The notes under the pieces: generated by a model | What the model was told of the DNA's origin: nothing | Seen by the model: the letters and a program-made list of their open reading frames with translations, nothing else | Database searches by the model: none | Part shown: positions 50,997 through 60,873 of the stretch, piece by piece | Numbering within the stretch: position 1 is the first letter of the stretch | Layout of the letters: each line of letters begins with the position of its first letter | Source of the DNA: Silicimonas sp. | GTDB lineage: Bacteria > Pseudomonadota > Alphaproteobacteria > Rhodobacterales > Rhodobacteraceae | NCBI GenBank assembly: GCA_022824525.1 | Contig: JAJDZT010000014.1 | Location: 1-60,892 of the forward strand | Length of the DNA: 60,892 nucleotides | Direction of reading: 5' to 3' | Translations under genes and position numbers: made by a program

Positions 50997-51361
50997 GAAA
51001 AGCCTCTTGGCCGTTCCGGTCCGGGTTGTCTGACACGGCGCGACGCAGGGATCAAGCATGAGCTTGTCGAGCTCGGACAAATGTGTCCCACATTCGTCTT
51101 GCCCTGTAACACACTATTTTTAATTCATAAATATCCGATCAATATCGAGACTGTGCTTCACAAACGATCATGATTACCCTTCTATTCCCACCAGGAACGG
51201 TCCAATTTTCAAGGCAAATGGCCGCCTTAGTGTTCGTCTATCTGTACTGAAGAGACACCGCGAACGCGCACCGGGCCTCTGGCGACGACCTAACCCGGAA
51301 ATCCCCTCTTGGCTTCCGAACAATGTGCCGCCACCTTTGTTGAAACAGCAAACGGAGAGAG
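50997..51361. other. Intergenic stretch upstream of trkA, no gene seen
   Basis: These 365 bases lie between divergent trkA and the cupin gene, AT-rich in the centre (51110-51150). A short perfect hairpin AATGTG-TCC-CACATT sits at 51080-51094, about 85 bases before the trkA start. It should hold the trkA promoter and the promoter of the cupin gene. GGAGAG at 51354-51360 is the likely ribosome site of the cupin gene. Confidence 0.5.
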
Positions 51362-51763
51362 TTGTTGAAAATCATCCGAATGGGCGATCAGCCCTCGAAG
51401 CCCGGTCCCGACACCTATTTCACCGGTACCGTACGCATGGAAATTGAGTTCAGCACCGAGGCCCCGGCTCGCGTGGGCGGCGTCACGGTCACCTTCGAAC
51501 CCGGCGCGCGCACGAACTGGCACACGCACCCGCTGGGACAAACCGTAATCGTGACGACCGGCGTCGGCTGGGCGCGGATCGAAGGTGAGGAACGCGTTGA
51601 AATTCGCCCGGGCGACATTGTGTGGTTTCCGCCCGGTGTGCGTCACTGGCACGGTGCCACCGACACAACGGCAATGACACATATTGCCATTGCAGAAAGC
51701 ATCGACGGTTCACGGGTCGATTGGGAAGAACCGGTAAGCGACGCGGACTATCTCGCGCCTTAA
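51362..51763 (+). CDS. Small single-domain cupin protein
   Basis: This protein of about 133 residues contains one cupin domain. Motif 1 reads FEPGARTNWHTHPLGQTVIV with metal-type His residues, and motif 2 is RPGDIVWFPPGVRHWHGATD. YFTGTVRMEI at the start and SDADYLAP at the end are common in small cupins annotated as hydroxynitrile-lyase-like or carboxymuconolactone-linked. The real reaction is unknown. The start is uncertain: TTG at 51362 or 51365 near GGAGAG, or ATG at 51380 without a ribosome site. It is convergent with the SOUL gene. Confidence 0.8.
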   Translation: MLKIIRMGDQPSKPGPDTYFTGTVRMEIEFSTEAPARVGGVTVTFEPGARTNWHTHPLGQTVIVTTGVGWARIEGEERVEIRPGDIVWFPPGVRHWHGATDTTAMTHIAIAESIDGSRVDWEEPVSDADYLAP

Positions 51764-51770
51764 GGCGGGT

Positions 51771-52352
51771 TCACTTCGTGACGACGAATGCCACCTCGTT
51801 CCGCCGCTTCCAGGGCAATGTGAAGGGATCGTCGTAATAGGCGTATCGCGGGCCCGAACCGATTTCGTGCCCATCGCGTTCCAGCAAGTCGCGCAACCGC
51901 GCGGCTTGTCGCTTCAGCACCGCCTCTCCGGCCCAACCCGAAAACTGGGCAACGGCCAATCGTTCCGGGCTTGTTTCCCGAAAGGTGATGTCCGCGTTGT
52001 CAGGCACCGGCAGGTCGTCTTGATCGAACCGCGCCGGCATCATGAAGCTGATCACGTGCCCCGAGCGATCGGGCACCTGGCCAACCGGCACGGTCATTGC
52101 GATCTTCTCTCCTGTGGCGTTGCCACCGAAAATGTACCCGGCCAACGCACGGAAACCGGCACTTGCAGAACGTTGCACGCCACCTTCCATTCGAACAGTT
52201 GCGACAAGATGAGGGGCATAATCGCGAAGCTCATAAGCATCCCTTCTTTCGACCACCTCGAAGGGTGGCATTTCGTAGCCTTTATACGTTTCGGCCATGC
52301 TGCCGGAGGCGGTGAGAAGCGCCATGATGGCTCCAAGTATGATCTGTCGCAT
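51771..52352 (-). CDS. SOUL/HBP-family haem-binding protein, exported
   Basis: This 193-residue protein has a signal peptide (MRQIILGAIMALLTASGSMA) and a SOUL domain. YEMPPFEVVERRDAYELRDY is the usual opening, GEKIAMTVPVGQV the central hydrophobic motif, and YAYYDDPFTLPWKRRNEVAF the C-terminal motif (YxxPxxPxxxRRNEV). SOUL proteins bind haem or other tetrapyrroles. Here it would act in the periplasm, which is plausible in a bacteriochlorophyll-making cell. An earlier in-frame ATG at 52388, 10 bases after ntrX, is possible. It follows ntrX on the same strand and may be read from the ntr promoter. Confidence 0.9.
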   Translation of the reverse strand: MRQIILGAIMALLTASGSMAETYKGYEMPPFEVVERRDAYELRDYAPHLVATVRMEGGVQRSASAGFRALAGYIFGGNATGEKIAMTVPVGQVPDRSGHVISFMMPARFDQDDLPVPDNADITFRETSPERLAVAQFSGWAGEAVLKRQAARLRDLLERDGHEIGSGPRYAYYDDPFTLPWKRRNEVAFVVTK

Positions 52353-52398
52353 GTATTGGATACGGCCAAACCTGCGCCATCGGATCACTCAAGGGGGC

Positions 52399-53817
52399 TC
52401 ATGCGTCCTCTTCTGTCTCCTCGTCCGCCACTGTCGCAACGCGCGCGCCGGATCGGCTCGATGTCACCACGTTCAGCGATTTGAGCTTTCTGTGCAGCGC
52501 CGAGCGCTCCATGCCGACGAAACCCGCGGTCCGGCTGATATTGCCGCCGAACCGGTTGATCTGGGTCAGCAGATACTCACGTTCGAACAATTCCCGCGCT
52601 TCACGCAAGGGCAAAGTCGCCAACATGCCAGAGAGAACAACGCGACCCTCGTCGGGCGCTTCCGCTTGCGCCTCGCCCGGAACCTCGGCGGCTGTGATAT
52701 CCCCTTTCTCGGCCCCAAGGATCAGCACGCGTTCGATCACGTTCTTCAACTGCCGCACATTGCCCGGCCAGTTCATCGTTTGCAGAAGTGCCACGGCCTC
52801 GTCCGACACCGCCCGCAATGGCAGGCCTTGTGCCTTGTTGAAGCCTTCAATGAAATGCTGGGCCAGTTCCGGAATGTCTTCCCGACGCTCCGACAGGCTG
52901 GGAACCTCGATCGGAACAACATTCAGGCGGTGGTAAAGCTCCTGCCGGAACGAGCCGCTTTCGACCGCTTCCTCAAGATTCCGGGTGGTCGATGAAATGA
53001 CCCGCAAATCCACACGCACATTGTCACTGCCACCCACACGCTGGAACTGTTGTTCTGTCAGAACGCGCAGGATCTTCGACTGGGTGCCGAGTGGCATATC
53101 CGCAATCTCGTCGAAGAAGATCACGCCACCATGGGCTTGTTCCAGAAGGCCGGGTTCAATGCCCCTGCCCGCACTTTCACGCCCGAAAAGAACCTCTTCC
53201 ATGCGGTCCGGTTCGATAGAAGCTGAATTGACAGTGATGAAGGGACCATCGGCACGGTCGGAATTCGCGTGAACATACCGCGCCGCGATTTCCTTTCCCG
53301 AGCCCGACGGTCCGGTGAGCATTACGCGGCCGTTCGACTTGGTCACCTTGTCGAGTTGGCCTTTCAGCGTCCGATAGCTTGGCGACGAGCCGATCATGTC
53401 GGCCGCGGTGACATCCTTCCGGCGCAGTTCCGAATTCTCGCGTCGCAGCCGCGACGTTTCCATGGCCCGCGTGATCACGACCATCAATTGATCGATGTTG
53501 AAGGGCTTCTCGATAAAGTCGTACGCGCCCTGCTTGATCGCCGCGACCGCAATTTCGATGTTGCCGTGCCCCGAGATAATGATGATCGGCACGTCCGGAT
53601 TGTCACGTTTGACAGTCTTCAGAATGTCGATCCCGTCCATCCGACTGTCCTTGAGCCAGATATCAAGGATCATCAGGCTGGGCGGTTCCTTGTTCATCTC
53701 CGCCATAGCTTCGTCCGAGGTGCCGGCCAGTCGCGTGGTGAACCCCTCGTCCTTCAAGATGTCCGAGATCAATTCCCGGATGTCACGTTCGTCATCAACA
53801 ATCAGAATATCGCCCAT
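52399..53817 (-). CDS. ntrX: Nitrogen regulation response regulator NtrX
   Basis: This 472-residue regulator has a receiver domain (1-120, phosphate acceptor Asp52 in LMILDIWLKDS), a AAA+ domain with Walker A TGPSGSGKEIAARY and Walker B GGVIFFDEIADM, and a C-terminal Fis-type DNA-binding helix (NISRTAGFVGMERSALHRKL). The GAFTGA loop that contacts sigma-54 is missing (the region reads GRESAGRGIEPGLLEQ). It should therefore not work as a normal sigma-54 activator. Its partner NtrY is encoded 15 bases upstream. In relatives the pair controls respiration, photosynthesis and envelope genes. Confidence 0.95.
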   Translation of the reverse strand: MGDILIVDDERDIRELISDILKDEGFTTRLAGTSDEAMAEMNKEPPSLMILDIWLKDSRMDGIDILKTVKRDNPDVPIIIISGHGNIEIAVAAIKQGAYDFIEKPFNIDQLMVVITRAMETSRLRRENSELRRKDVTAADMIGSSPSYRTLKGQLDKVTKSNGRVMLTGPSGSGKEIAARYVHANSDRADGPFITVNSASIEPDRMEEVLFGRESAGRGIEPGLLEQAHGGVIFFDEIADMPLGTQSKILRVLTEQQFQRVGGSDNVRVDLRVISSTTRNLEEAVESGSFRQELYHRLNVVPIEVPSLSERREDIPELAQHFIEGFNKAQGLPLRAVSDEAVALLQTMNWPGNVRQLKNVIERVLILGAEKGDITAAEVPGEAQAEAPDEGRVVLSGMLATLPLREARELFEREYLLTQINRFGGNISRTAGFVGMERSALHRKLKSLNVVTSSRSGARVATVADEETEEDA

Positions 53818-53832
53818 TGGAATGGTCTCTCC

Positions 53833-56088
53833 TTACTGCGCGGCCTCAAGGCCCTGCGTGTCGTCCACCGCTTTGAGCGGCAGCGTTATTTCGGCCCGGG
53901 CGCCCACTTGCCCGGAGCCATCAAGCGGCTCTGCGTCCGTCAGGACCAGCGTTCCGCCATGTTCCTCGATGATTTTCTTGACGATGGGCAGGCCGAGGCC
54001 CGTGCCCTCCGCCCGCGTCGTCACATATGGCTCAAACAAACGAGACCGGTCTTCCGGCAGCCCGATGCCGTTGTCGGATATCGTCACCTCAACAGCTTTC
54101 GGACGGACCGCCATCTCGACTTTCACAAGCGGTTCGTGCCCATCCGGCACACCTTTCTTCGCATAAAGGGTCTCGATCGCTTCGCCCGCGTTCTTGATCA
54201 GGTTGGTCAACGCCTGCCCAATCATCGTGGCGTCGAGATCCGCCAGCACGGGCGCGTCCGGCAACACGGCCTCGATCGCACGGCTGTCCTCGGCCTTTTG
54301 AAGGGTCACGGCATCGCGCACAATCTGCACCAGATCCTGCATCGAGGTTTCCGGCTCGGGCATGCGGGCAAATTTCGAGAATTCATCGACGATCCGGCGC
54401 AAATCGTTGGTTTGGCGCACGATCACGTCCGTCATGTTCTCCAGCTGCTCCGCCTCCTCGCCCTCAAGCCTGCCGCGGAACTTCCGATTGATCCGCCCGG
54501 CCGACAGCTGGATGGGCGTGAGGGGGTTCTTGATTTCATGCGCAATCCGGCGGGCCACGTCGCCCCAGGCCGCCATCCGCTGAGCCGTCACAAGATCGGT
54601 CACGTCGTCGAAGGCAATCACGTATCCTTCGTCCTGCCCGTCTGCACCCTGCCGCATGGCAATCCGCACCAGCAGGGTTTCGGCTACACCGCCGCGAGTG
54701 ACCCGGATCTCGTCTTGGTCCGTGCCACGCCCGGTGTCGTTGAGCCGTTCATAGAGCGCTCCGAACTCAGGCACCGCGATGTACAGGGGCCGTGCCTGCA
54801 CGTCCTCTTCAATTCTCAGGATGCGCTCAGCCGAGCGGTTGATGAACGTAATCCGCCCTTCCGCATCAAGACCGATCACACCTGCCGTGACACTCGAAAG
54901 CACCGAGTCGAACAGACGGCGACGCTGCTCGATCTGCTCGTTCGTTGTCAGGAGTGCATCACGCTGCCCCTTCAACTGCCGGGTCATCTGGTTGAACAGA
55001 CGTCCGAGCATCGCGATTTCATCATCGCCGGGTTCTTCCTGCACCTGCACATTCAGATCGCCCGCGCCAACCCGCTGCGCGGCACCGGCAAGCCGTCCAA
55101 CAGGACGTGACAGACGCTCGGCGAACCACAGCCCAAGCCAGATGGCCGCCAATATCAGGATCACGGCAAAGCCGAAGTACAGCAGACCGAAGTCGAACAC
55201 GATGCGCCCTCGCTCCGCTTCGAGCTGTCGATAGAGCTGCGCGGTTTCGGCGGCATCATCCAAGAGACCGAGGATATCGCCATCGACGTCACGGGAAATA
55301 TAGAGGAACCGATCGGTAAAGGCATCGAGCCGGACTAGCGCGCGAAATTCGTTCGTTTCGAGGTCCTCGATCACGAACGTCGTTCCGTTCGCCGCAGCTT
55401 CAAGCGCGCCCGCATCTGGTTCTTCGAAGTCAAACAGGTAGGATCGCTCCCCACGCGCCCTGATCTGCCCTGTGCCATCGATGACGAACGCCTCGCGCAA
55501 CCCGCGCTGTATCAGACCTTGCCCCTGTCCGAGCACCTGACGGAGCTCGCCGTCGGAGACAAAGCGCTGTCTCTCCTTCGTCGAATTCAGGAAGTCCGCC
55601 AAGGCTTCGGCGTCTTCCGTCAGATCACGTCGCTGGTCCTCCTGATAGGCCTCCGCCGCAGAAAGCGAAGCCCCCACCACAGAAGACACGCGGTCCGAGA
55701 ACCAGCCTTCGAGGCCAACATTGATTGTAAGACCGGCAAAGATGGCCACGATCACCGTTGGGATAAGAGCGATCAGGGCGAATACCCCTGTCAGCCGCAG
55801 GTGCAAGCGGGACCCCGCCGACCGCGCCCGCCGCGCAGCCACCATCGAGGCAATCCGCATGAGAACCAACGCGGAAATAACAAGCGCGTAGACAAGGTCG
55901 GCCAGCAAAACGAGTCGCAAGGCAAGCGGAGACGCAGGTCGATCCAAAGGTCCAAGAACAAGGAAAGTGGCGAGGGCGAGAACCGGGGCCAATACGACGA
56001 GCGAAATGGTCGCCGCGTTCTGATAGCGCCGCAACCGTCTGAGACGGCTGAACTTTTCCCACGTTGCTGTCCGCGCCCGCTCCGCCAC
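53833..56088 (-). CDS. ntrY: Sensor histidine kinase NtrY
   Basis: This 751-residue membrane kinase has several N-terminal membrane helices (about 22-125), a periplasmic part of about 160 residues and a further helix near 310. HAMP (GRLAGAAQRVGAGDLNVQVQ) and PAS (LDAEGRITFINRSAERIL) follow. The HisKA motif RRIAHEIKNPLTPIQLSAGR and an ATPase domain with NLIKNAGEA, DNGIGLPEDRSRLF and GTGLGLPIV complete it. It phosphorylates NtrX. The start is GTG at 56088. It is separated from ntrC by 99 bases, so it may have its own promoter. Confidence 0.95.
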   Translation of the reverse strand: MAERARTATWEKFSRLRRLRRYQNAATISLVVLAPVLALATFLVLGPLDRPASPLALRLVLLADLVYALVISALVLMRIASMVAARRARSAGSRLHLRLTGVFALIALIPTVIVAIFAGLTINVGLEGWFSDRVSSVVGASLSAAEAYQEDQRRDLTEDAEALADFLNSTKERQRFVSDGELRQVLGQGQGLIQRGLREAFVIDGTGQIRARGERSYLFDFEEPDAGALEAAANGTTFVIEDLETNEFRALVRLDAFTDRFLYISRDVDGDILGLLDDAAETAQLYRQLEAERGRIVFDFGLLYFGFAVILILAAIWLGLWFAERLSRPVGRLAGAAQRVGAGDLNVQVQEEPGDDEIAMLGRLFNQMTRQLKGQRDALLTTNEQIEQRRRLFDSVLSSVTAGVIGLDAEGRITFINRSAERILRIEEDVQARPLYIAVPEFGALYERLNDTGRGTDQDEIRVTRGGVAETLLVRIAMRQGADGQDEGYVIAFDDVTDLVTAQRMAAWGDVARRIAHEIKNPLTPIQLSAGRINRKFRGRLEGEEAEQLENMTDVIVRQTNDLRRIVDEFSKFARMPEPETSMQDLVQIVRDAVTLQKAEDSRAIEAVLPDAPVLADLDATMIGQALTNLIKNAGEAIETLYAKKGVPDGHEPLVKVEMAVRPKAVEVTISDNGIGLPEDRSRLFEPYVTTRAEGTGLGLPIVKKIIEEHGGTLVLTDAEPLDGSGQVGARAEITLPLKAVDDTQGLEAAQ

Positions 56089-56187
56089 GCGATACCGCCC
56101 TAATTGATGTGCCGCATGCGCGGCGACCGCTATTTTTTATGGGGCCAGTTCCGACAGTCGCGGATTGGCCACTCTATTGTTGCGGTT

Positions 56188-57558
56188 TTACATCAATTTG
56201 CGTCTGCGTGTCACCCTTATATCAAGCTCGGTAATCTTTTTTCGCAGTGTATTCCGATTGATGCCGAGCAGGTCCGCGCATTTGGCCTGGTTCCCACCTG
56301 TTGCATCCAGAGCAATCTCGATGAGCGGCATTTCCATCTCGCGCAGAATACGCTGGTACAAACCGGGGGCTGGAAGCTGGCCGCCATGCAGGTCGAAGTA
56401 CCGGCGCAGGTGCTTCATGATCGATGCCGAAAGCTTGTCTTCGTCGCTGCCGCCCGTCAGGGGTTCGATTGCGGGTTGGTTGCCCAGAACCAGCTCAACC
56501 TCGCTTCGGCTGATGTTCTCTTCCCCGCCAATAAGGGAGAGACGCCGTACGACATTTTCCAACTGGCGCACATTGCCCGGCCAGGAATAGGCCCGGATCA
56601 GTTCAATCGCACCATCGTCAAATCCACGGACCGGCAAACCGTCCCGCTCCGCGCGACCGGCAAAATGGTCCGTCAGAAGAGCGATGTCTTCCACACGTTC
56701 GCGCAGGCTGGGCACGTTCAGCGCCACACCGGACAAACGATAGAACAGGTCCTGCCGGAAACGACCGCTGTCCAAGCGGGACGCCAGGTCCGCCTGGCTC
56801 GTCGCCATCACACGGGGGCCGTTGTCTCCAAAACTGTCGAGCATGCGCACGATCCGCGCCTGCGCTTCTTCCGGCAGATCGGCCACTTCATCGAAAAGCA
56901 GTGTTCCGTTCCGCACCTTGCTGATCAGGGCGGCAGGCCCCTCCATGGGTTCGAGGTCGGCTCCGGTCGCCACCACGAATGGCAAGGAGCGGCGGTCGGA
57001 CAGGTCATGAATGGTGCGGGCAATCAGCGACTTGCCTGTACCGCTTTCGCCTGTGATCAGCACCGGCAGTTCCGCGTTCATGATCCGCGCGATCAAACGG
57101 TAAAGGTTCTGCATCGCGGGCGTCCGCCCGACGAGCGGCAGGTCTTCGTTGCCCATGTCGCCTTCCGCGGGCGCCGGTTGCTGCGGTGCGCGGCGCTTCA
57201 CTTCCAGCGCACGGCCCGCGCGTTTCATCAGATCGGGCAAGTCGAACGGCTTCGGCAAATAGTCATAGGCCTCCGCCTCCGTTGCCTGAATGGCGGTCAT
57301 GATCGTGTTCTGCGCCGAGATCACGATGACCGGCAGTCCGGGCCGCATCTCGTTGATCTGGGGGAGCTGCTCCAGCCCGTTGCCGTCCGGCATGATCACA
57401 TCCGAGATCACAAGATCGCCCTTCCCTTCCTCGACCCACCTCATCAGCGTGACAAGGGACGAGGTCGCGTGCACCTTGCAGCCCGCACGCGTGAGCGCCT
57501 GGGTCAGCACAGTCCGGATCGTTCGGTCGTCATCAGCAACAAGTATCGTGCCATCCAT
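56188..57558 (-). CDS. ntrC: Nitrogen regulatory protein NtrC (GAFTGA-less)
   Basis: This 456-residue response regulator has receiver Asp53 ([17 protein letters not shown]) and a AAA+ domain with [20 protein letters not shown] and [16 protein letters not shown]. The Fis-like C-terminus ends with [20 protein letters not shown]. As in Rhodobacter capsulatus NtrC, the GAFTGA loop is absent (the stretch reads [14 protein letters not shown]). There NtrC activates through sigma-70 instead of sigma-54. The same mechanism is inferred here. It follows ntrB by 15 bases in the dusB-ntrB-ntrC operon. Confidence 0.95.
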   Translation of the reverse strand: MDGTILVADDDRTIRTVLTQALTRAGCKVHATSSLVTLMRWVEEGKGDLVISDVIMPDGNGLEQLPQINEMRPGLPVIVISAQNTIMTAIQATEAEAYDYLPKPFDLPDLMKRAGRALEVKRRAPQQPAPAEGDMGNEDLPLVGRTPAMQNLYRLIARIMNAELPVLITGESGTGKSLIARTIHDLSDRRSLPFVVATGADLEPMEGPAALISKVRNGTLLFDEVADLPEEAQARIVRMLDSFGDNGPRVMATSQADLASRLDSGRFRQDLFYRLSGVALNVPSLRERVEDIALLTDHFAGRAERDGLPVRGFDDGAIELIRAYSWPGNVRQLENVVRRLSLIGGEENISRSEVELVLGNQPAIEPLTGGSDEDKLSASIMKHLRRYFDLHGGQLPAPGLYQRILREMEMPLIEIALDATGGNQAKCADLLGINRNTLRKKITELDIRVTRRRKLM

Positions 57559-57573
57559 GGATGAAGTCCCTTT

Positions 57574-58647
57574 CTAGTCGTCCGACGCGTCTTTGGGCGC
57601 GACGGGAAGCGATATGCGAAATACAGTTCTGCCGGGTACGCTGTCGACGCTCACCCAGCCGTCATGGTCGGAAATGATCTTGGAAACGAGCGCGAGCCCG
57701 AGCCCCGTTCCGTTCTCCCGACCCGAAACAAACGGTTCGAAGATTTCCGTCGAGATCTCTGGTGGCAGTCCCGGGCCATCATCGATGATCTCAACGGTCA
57801 GAGGCACCTTCGCAGGGCCGTCCTTGCGACGAAGCCGAAGGGACATGTCGTAGAATGTTCGTATCCGGATCGTGCCCGGCGCATCCCCTGCAGCTTCAGC
57901 CGCGTTCTTGAGAAGGTTCAGGAACACCTGAAGCAACTGGTCCGCATCAACGAAAGTCGGCGGCAGGGACGGATCATACTCTTCGATGAACTTGATGTGG
58001 CCCGCGTAGCCCACGGATGCGGACTTGCGGGCACGGTCCAGCAAATCATGAATATTCACGGCCTGGCGCAGTGGTGGCCGGAGATTTCCGAATTGTTCGA
58101 CCTGCTCCAGAAGCTGCACGATCCGGCGGCTTTCCGACACGATCAGATCGGTCAGTTCCAGATCATCCTTGTTGAGGTTCATGGACAACAACTGGGCGGC
58201 ACCTGTGATGCCGGCAAGCGGGTTCTTAATCTCATGCGCCAGCATTTCCGCCATCCCGATGGCAGATTTCGCGGCTGATTTCGCAGACATGGACCGCCCG
58301 AGCCGATCTGCAAGCGCGCGAGGTTCGACCAGCATCAGGACATGATCGGTCATGTGCACCATGGGCGCCAATTGCACGATGCAACTCACCGGTTTCGTCG
58401 AACCGGAGCCGACATCGACACCGTTCATGACCATGGATGCCTTGTCGGCCCGTGCGCGCCGCATCTTTTCGTCGACCGGCGCATCAATGGCGAGCTTGTC
58501 GAAAACCGGCATCCCCTTGAATTGCTTGGCGGACGCGTTGAGAAAACTTTCGGCCGCCGGATTGATGTCGACGATCATGTCGTCCTGATCGATCAGGAAT
58601 GCCGGCATCGGCAAAGAAATCCAGAGATCGTCGGAGACCGCGTTCAT
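57574..58647 (-). CDS. ntrB: Nitrogen sensor kinase NtrB
   Basis: This 357-residue soluble histidine kinase has a PAS domain (about 5-110, PMPAFLIDQDDMIVDINPAA), phosphorylated His138 in EMLAHEIKNPLAGITGAAQL, and an ATPase domain with NLLKNAAEA, DDGPGLPPEI and GTGLGLALV. GlnB controls its kinase and phosphatase activity towards NtrC. The ATG at 58647 overlaps the dusB stop (ATGA). This gives the dusB(nifR3)-ntrB-ntrC order known from Rhodobacter. Confidence 0.96.
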   Translation of the reverse strand: MNAVSDDLWISLPMPAFLIDQDDMIVDINPAAESFLNASAKQFKGMPVFDKLAIDAPVDEKMRRARADKASMVMNGVDVGSGSTKPVSCIVQLAPMVHMTDHVLMLVEPRALADRLGRSMSAKSAAKSAIGMAEMLAHEIKNPLAGITGAAQLLSMNLNKDDLELTDLIVSESRRIVQLLEQVEQFGNLRPPLRQAVNIHDLLDRARKSASVGYAGHIKFIEEYDPSLPPTFVDADQLLQVFLNLLKNAAEAAGDAPGTIRIRTFYDMSLRLRRKDGPAKVPLTVEIIDDGPGLPPEISTEIFEPFVSGRENGTGLGLALVSKIISDHDGWVSVDSVPGRTVFRISLPVAPKDASDD

Positions 58648-59621
58648 GCCGCAAGCGCCTCCGCTGTCAAAGCGTCGGCCAGCAGTGTCCGAACCAGGTC
58701 CGGTGCGCCCGTCAAAATCGCCTTCCGGTGTCCTTCGGGCGTTCCCACCCGGTCCATGTACCACCCGAGATGCTTGCGGATCACCCGCGCCCCAAGTGTC
58801 TCACCATAGAACGCCAACGTTGCCTCGTAGTGTTCACGGACAAGTTCAACGAAATCCGCGCCTTCGGGCACTGTCGGCTTGAGTCCGAAACCGAGGCCGT
58901 GCGAAATCTCGGCCAGCCGCCAAGGCGCGCCTTGGATCCCACGCCCGATCATGACGCCGTCCGCCCCACTCTGGCGCAATGCATCCCGCGCGTCTTCGAC
59001 ACTCGTGATGTCACCATTCGCAATGACAGGTATCCCGACGGCATCCTTTACGGCGCGGATGGCCTTCCAATTCGCTTTGCCCTTGTAAAACTGGCACCGC
59101 GTGCGGCCGTGAACGGTCACCATGGCAACACCGGCCTCCTCCGCCGCACGTGCGATGTCGGGCGCGTTCAGGCAATCGTCATCCCAGCCGAGACGCATTT
59201 TCACGGTGACCGGTACCGACACGGCGTCGATCACGGCTTTGATAAGAGTCAGCGCGTGATCCGGTGTCTTCATCAAGGCGGACCCCGAAAGGCCGCCGGT
59301 CACTTTCTTTGCAGGACACCCCATGTTGATGTCGATGATCCGCGCGCCCTGCGCTTCGACCAGTCGTGCGGCTTCGGCCATCCAATGAGGATCACGACCT
59401 GCCAGCTGGACCGCCGTTGCCGCCTCACCTAAGCCCAGCTCTGCGCGTTCGCGCACACCCGGTTTGGCCTGAACCATTTCCTGGCTCGCGACCATTTCGC
59501 TCACAACCAATCCGGCTCCGAACCGGGACACGACCTGCCGGAAAGGCAGATCCGTGATGCCCGCCATCGGCGCCAGCAAAACCGGCGAATTCAATTGAGT
59601 CCCAGAGATCGAGAGCGTCAT
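58644..59621 (-). CDS. dusB: tRNA-dihydrouridine synthase DusB (NifR3)
   Basis: This 325-residue flavin enzyme reduces uridines in the tRNA D-loop. SPVLLAPMAGITDLPFRQVV opens the TIM barrel, NMGCPAKKVTGGLSGSALM has the catalytic Cys, and HGRTRCQFYKGKANW and ANGDITSVEDARDAL are further motifs. The C-terminal helical domain ends in RTLLADALTAE. It is first in the operon with ntrBC, called nifR3 in Rhodobacter. The operon promoter must lie in the 186 bases shared with ispF. Confidence 0.96.
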   Translation of the reverse strand: MTLSISGTQLNSPVLLAPMAGITDLPFRQVVSRFGAGLVVSEMVASQEMVQAKPGVRERAELGLGEAATAVQLAGRDPHWMAEAARLVEAQGARIIDINMGCPAKKVTGGLSGSALMKTPDHALTLIKAVIDAVSVPVTVKMRLGWDDDCLNAPDIARAAEEAGVAMVTVHGRTRCQFYKGKANWKAIRAVKDAVGIPVIANGDITSVEDARDALRQSGADGVMIGRGIQGAPWRLAEISHGLGFGLKPTVPEGADFVELVREHYEATLAFYGETLGARVIRKHLGWYMDRVGTPEGHRKAILTGAPDLVRTLLADALTAEALAA

Positions 59622-59807
59622 GCCTATTCCTTGTGCACGCGCCGGAAAATAGAGTGGCTTGGAGGCAAGCCCAATGCTGCATGGCGTGTTTTAGCCTTGC
59701 TATTCATCATATGCACAAATTTTAAGCAAGTATTACCATTGTTGGCCCCCATTGTCAGCAGTGCCGCCACCGCCTAGAGGTGGGTAAAAGTCCAAAGAGG
59801 CGAAAAC

Positions 59808-60287
59808 ATGGACATTCGACTGGGCAACGGGTTCGACGTGCATGCCTTTGATACAGGCGATCATGTCATGATTTGCGGCGTGGAAATCCCCTTCGACAAA
59901 AGGCTCTCGGGCCATTCCGACGCCGATGTCGGGATGCACGCGATTACCGATGCGATTTACGGCGCCTTGGCCGATGGCGACATCGGTCAGCACTTTCCGC
60001 CTTCTGACCCCCAGTGGAAGGGTGCAGATAGTCGAATTTTTCTTGAGCACGCTGCCCGGACAGCTCGCGACCGCGGCTTCTCCATCGCAAATGTCGACTG
60101 CACGCTGATCTGCGAAGTCCCTAAAATCGGCCCGCATTCGGACGCCATGCGGAAGGCAATTGCTGCGATTCTGAACATCGATCTCGGCCGCGTCAGCATC
60201 AAGGCGACCACCTCCGAACGGCTGGGGTTCACCGGGCGAAAGGAAGGCATTGCGGCACTTGCCACCGCCGCACTGATCGCGACATGA
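59808..60287 (+). CDS. ispF: 2-C-methyl-D-erythritol 2,4-cyclodiphosphate synthase
   Basis: This 159-residue trimeric enzyme of the non-mevalonate isoprenoid pathway has metal ligands Asp10 and His12 (GNGFDVHAF) and His44 ([18 protein letters not shown]), with [19 protein letters not shown] near the end. It forms the cyclic diphosphate that leads to carotenoids, quinones and the phytyl tail. Here it stands alone: there is no ispD fused to it or in front of it, unlike the IspDF fusion seen in many alphaproteobacteria. It overlaps pgpA by ATGA. Confidence 0.96.
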   Translation: MDIRLGNGFDVHAFDTGDHVMICGVEIPFDKRLSGHSDADVGMHAITDAIYGALADGDIGQHFPPSDPQWKGADSRIFLEHAARTARDRGFSIANVDCTLICEVPKIGPHSDAMRKAIAAILNIDLGRVSIKATTSERLGFTGRKEGIAALATAALIAT

Positions 60288-60778
60288 GGCAATTGTTCCT
60301 GAGCGCGCTTGGCGCGGGCTGGCTGAAACCGGCACCCGGCACTTGGGGTTCCCTCGCCGCTCTTCCTCTTGGCTGGGGGGTGTACCTGATCGGAGGCCCG
60401 TTCCTGTTTCTGGCAGCGACAGTCGCCGTCATGATCTTGGGCATTCGTGCGATCGATGCCGAAATGAAAGCGACCGGTGCACACGATCCGGGCTGGATCG
60501 TCATCGATGAAGTGGCGGGCCAATGGATTGCGCTTCTTCCTGTCGCCTTTGGTGCCTGGCGTGCGGACGTTCCCGTCACGGCTCTTTGGCCCGGAATTGT
60601 AGTTGCATTCCTTTTTTTCCGCCTTTTCGACATCTGGAAACCTTGGCTGGTGGGACGGGCCGACGCACGGGACGATGCGAAAGGTGTGATGCTTGACGAT
60701 GTCTGGGCCGGTGTCTTCGCGGCCATTGTCGTCATCCTTGCTGCGGTCGCGGCCACGGCGAATTTTTTCTGTGCATGA
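60284..60778 (+). CDS. pgpA: Phosphatidylglycerophosphatase A
   Basis: This 164-residue inner-membrane phosphatase removes phosphate from phosphatidylglycerol phosphate to give phosphatidylglycerol. [20 protein letters not shown] and [20 protein letters not shown] are the family signatures, and [20 protein letters not shown] is near the C-terminus. Four hydrophobic segments are visible. It overlaps ispF by ATGA. Phosphatidylglycerol is a main lipid of photosynthetic membranes. Confidence 0.95.
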   Translation: MRQLFLSALGAGWLKPAPGTWGSLAALPLGWGVYLIGGPFLFLAATVAVMILGIRAIDAEMKATGAHDPGWIVIDEVAGQWIALLPVAFGAWRADVPVTALWPGIVVAFLFFRLFDIWKPWLVGRADARDDAKGVMLDDVWAGVFAAIVVILAAVAATANFFCA

Positions 60779-60873
60779 TCGTCTATTTTTACATTGGGTT
60801 TTCTGAACCGGCTGGACATTCTTCTGTCAACCGTCTATGACGTTTTCTGACTGAACTCGAATCAGAGGCCGCA

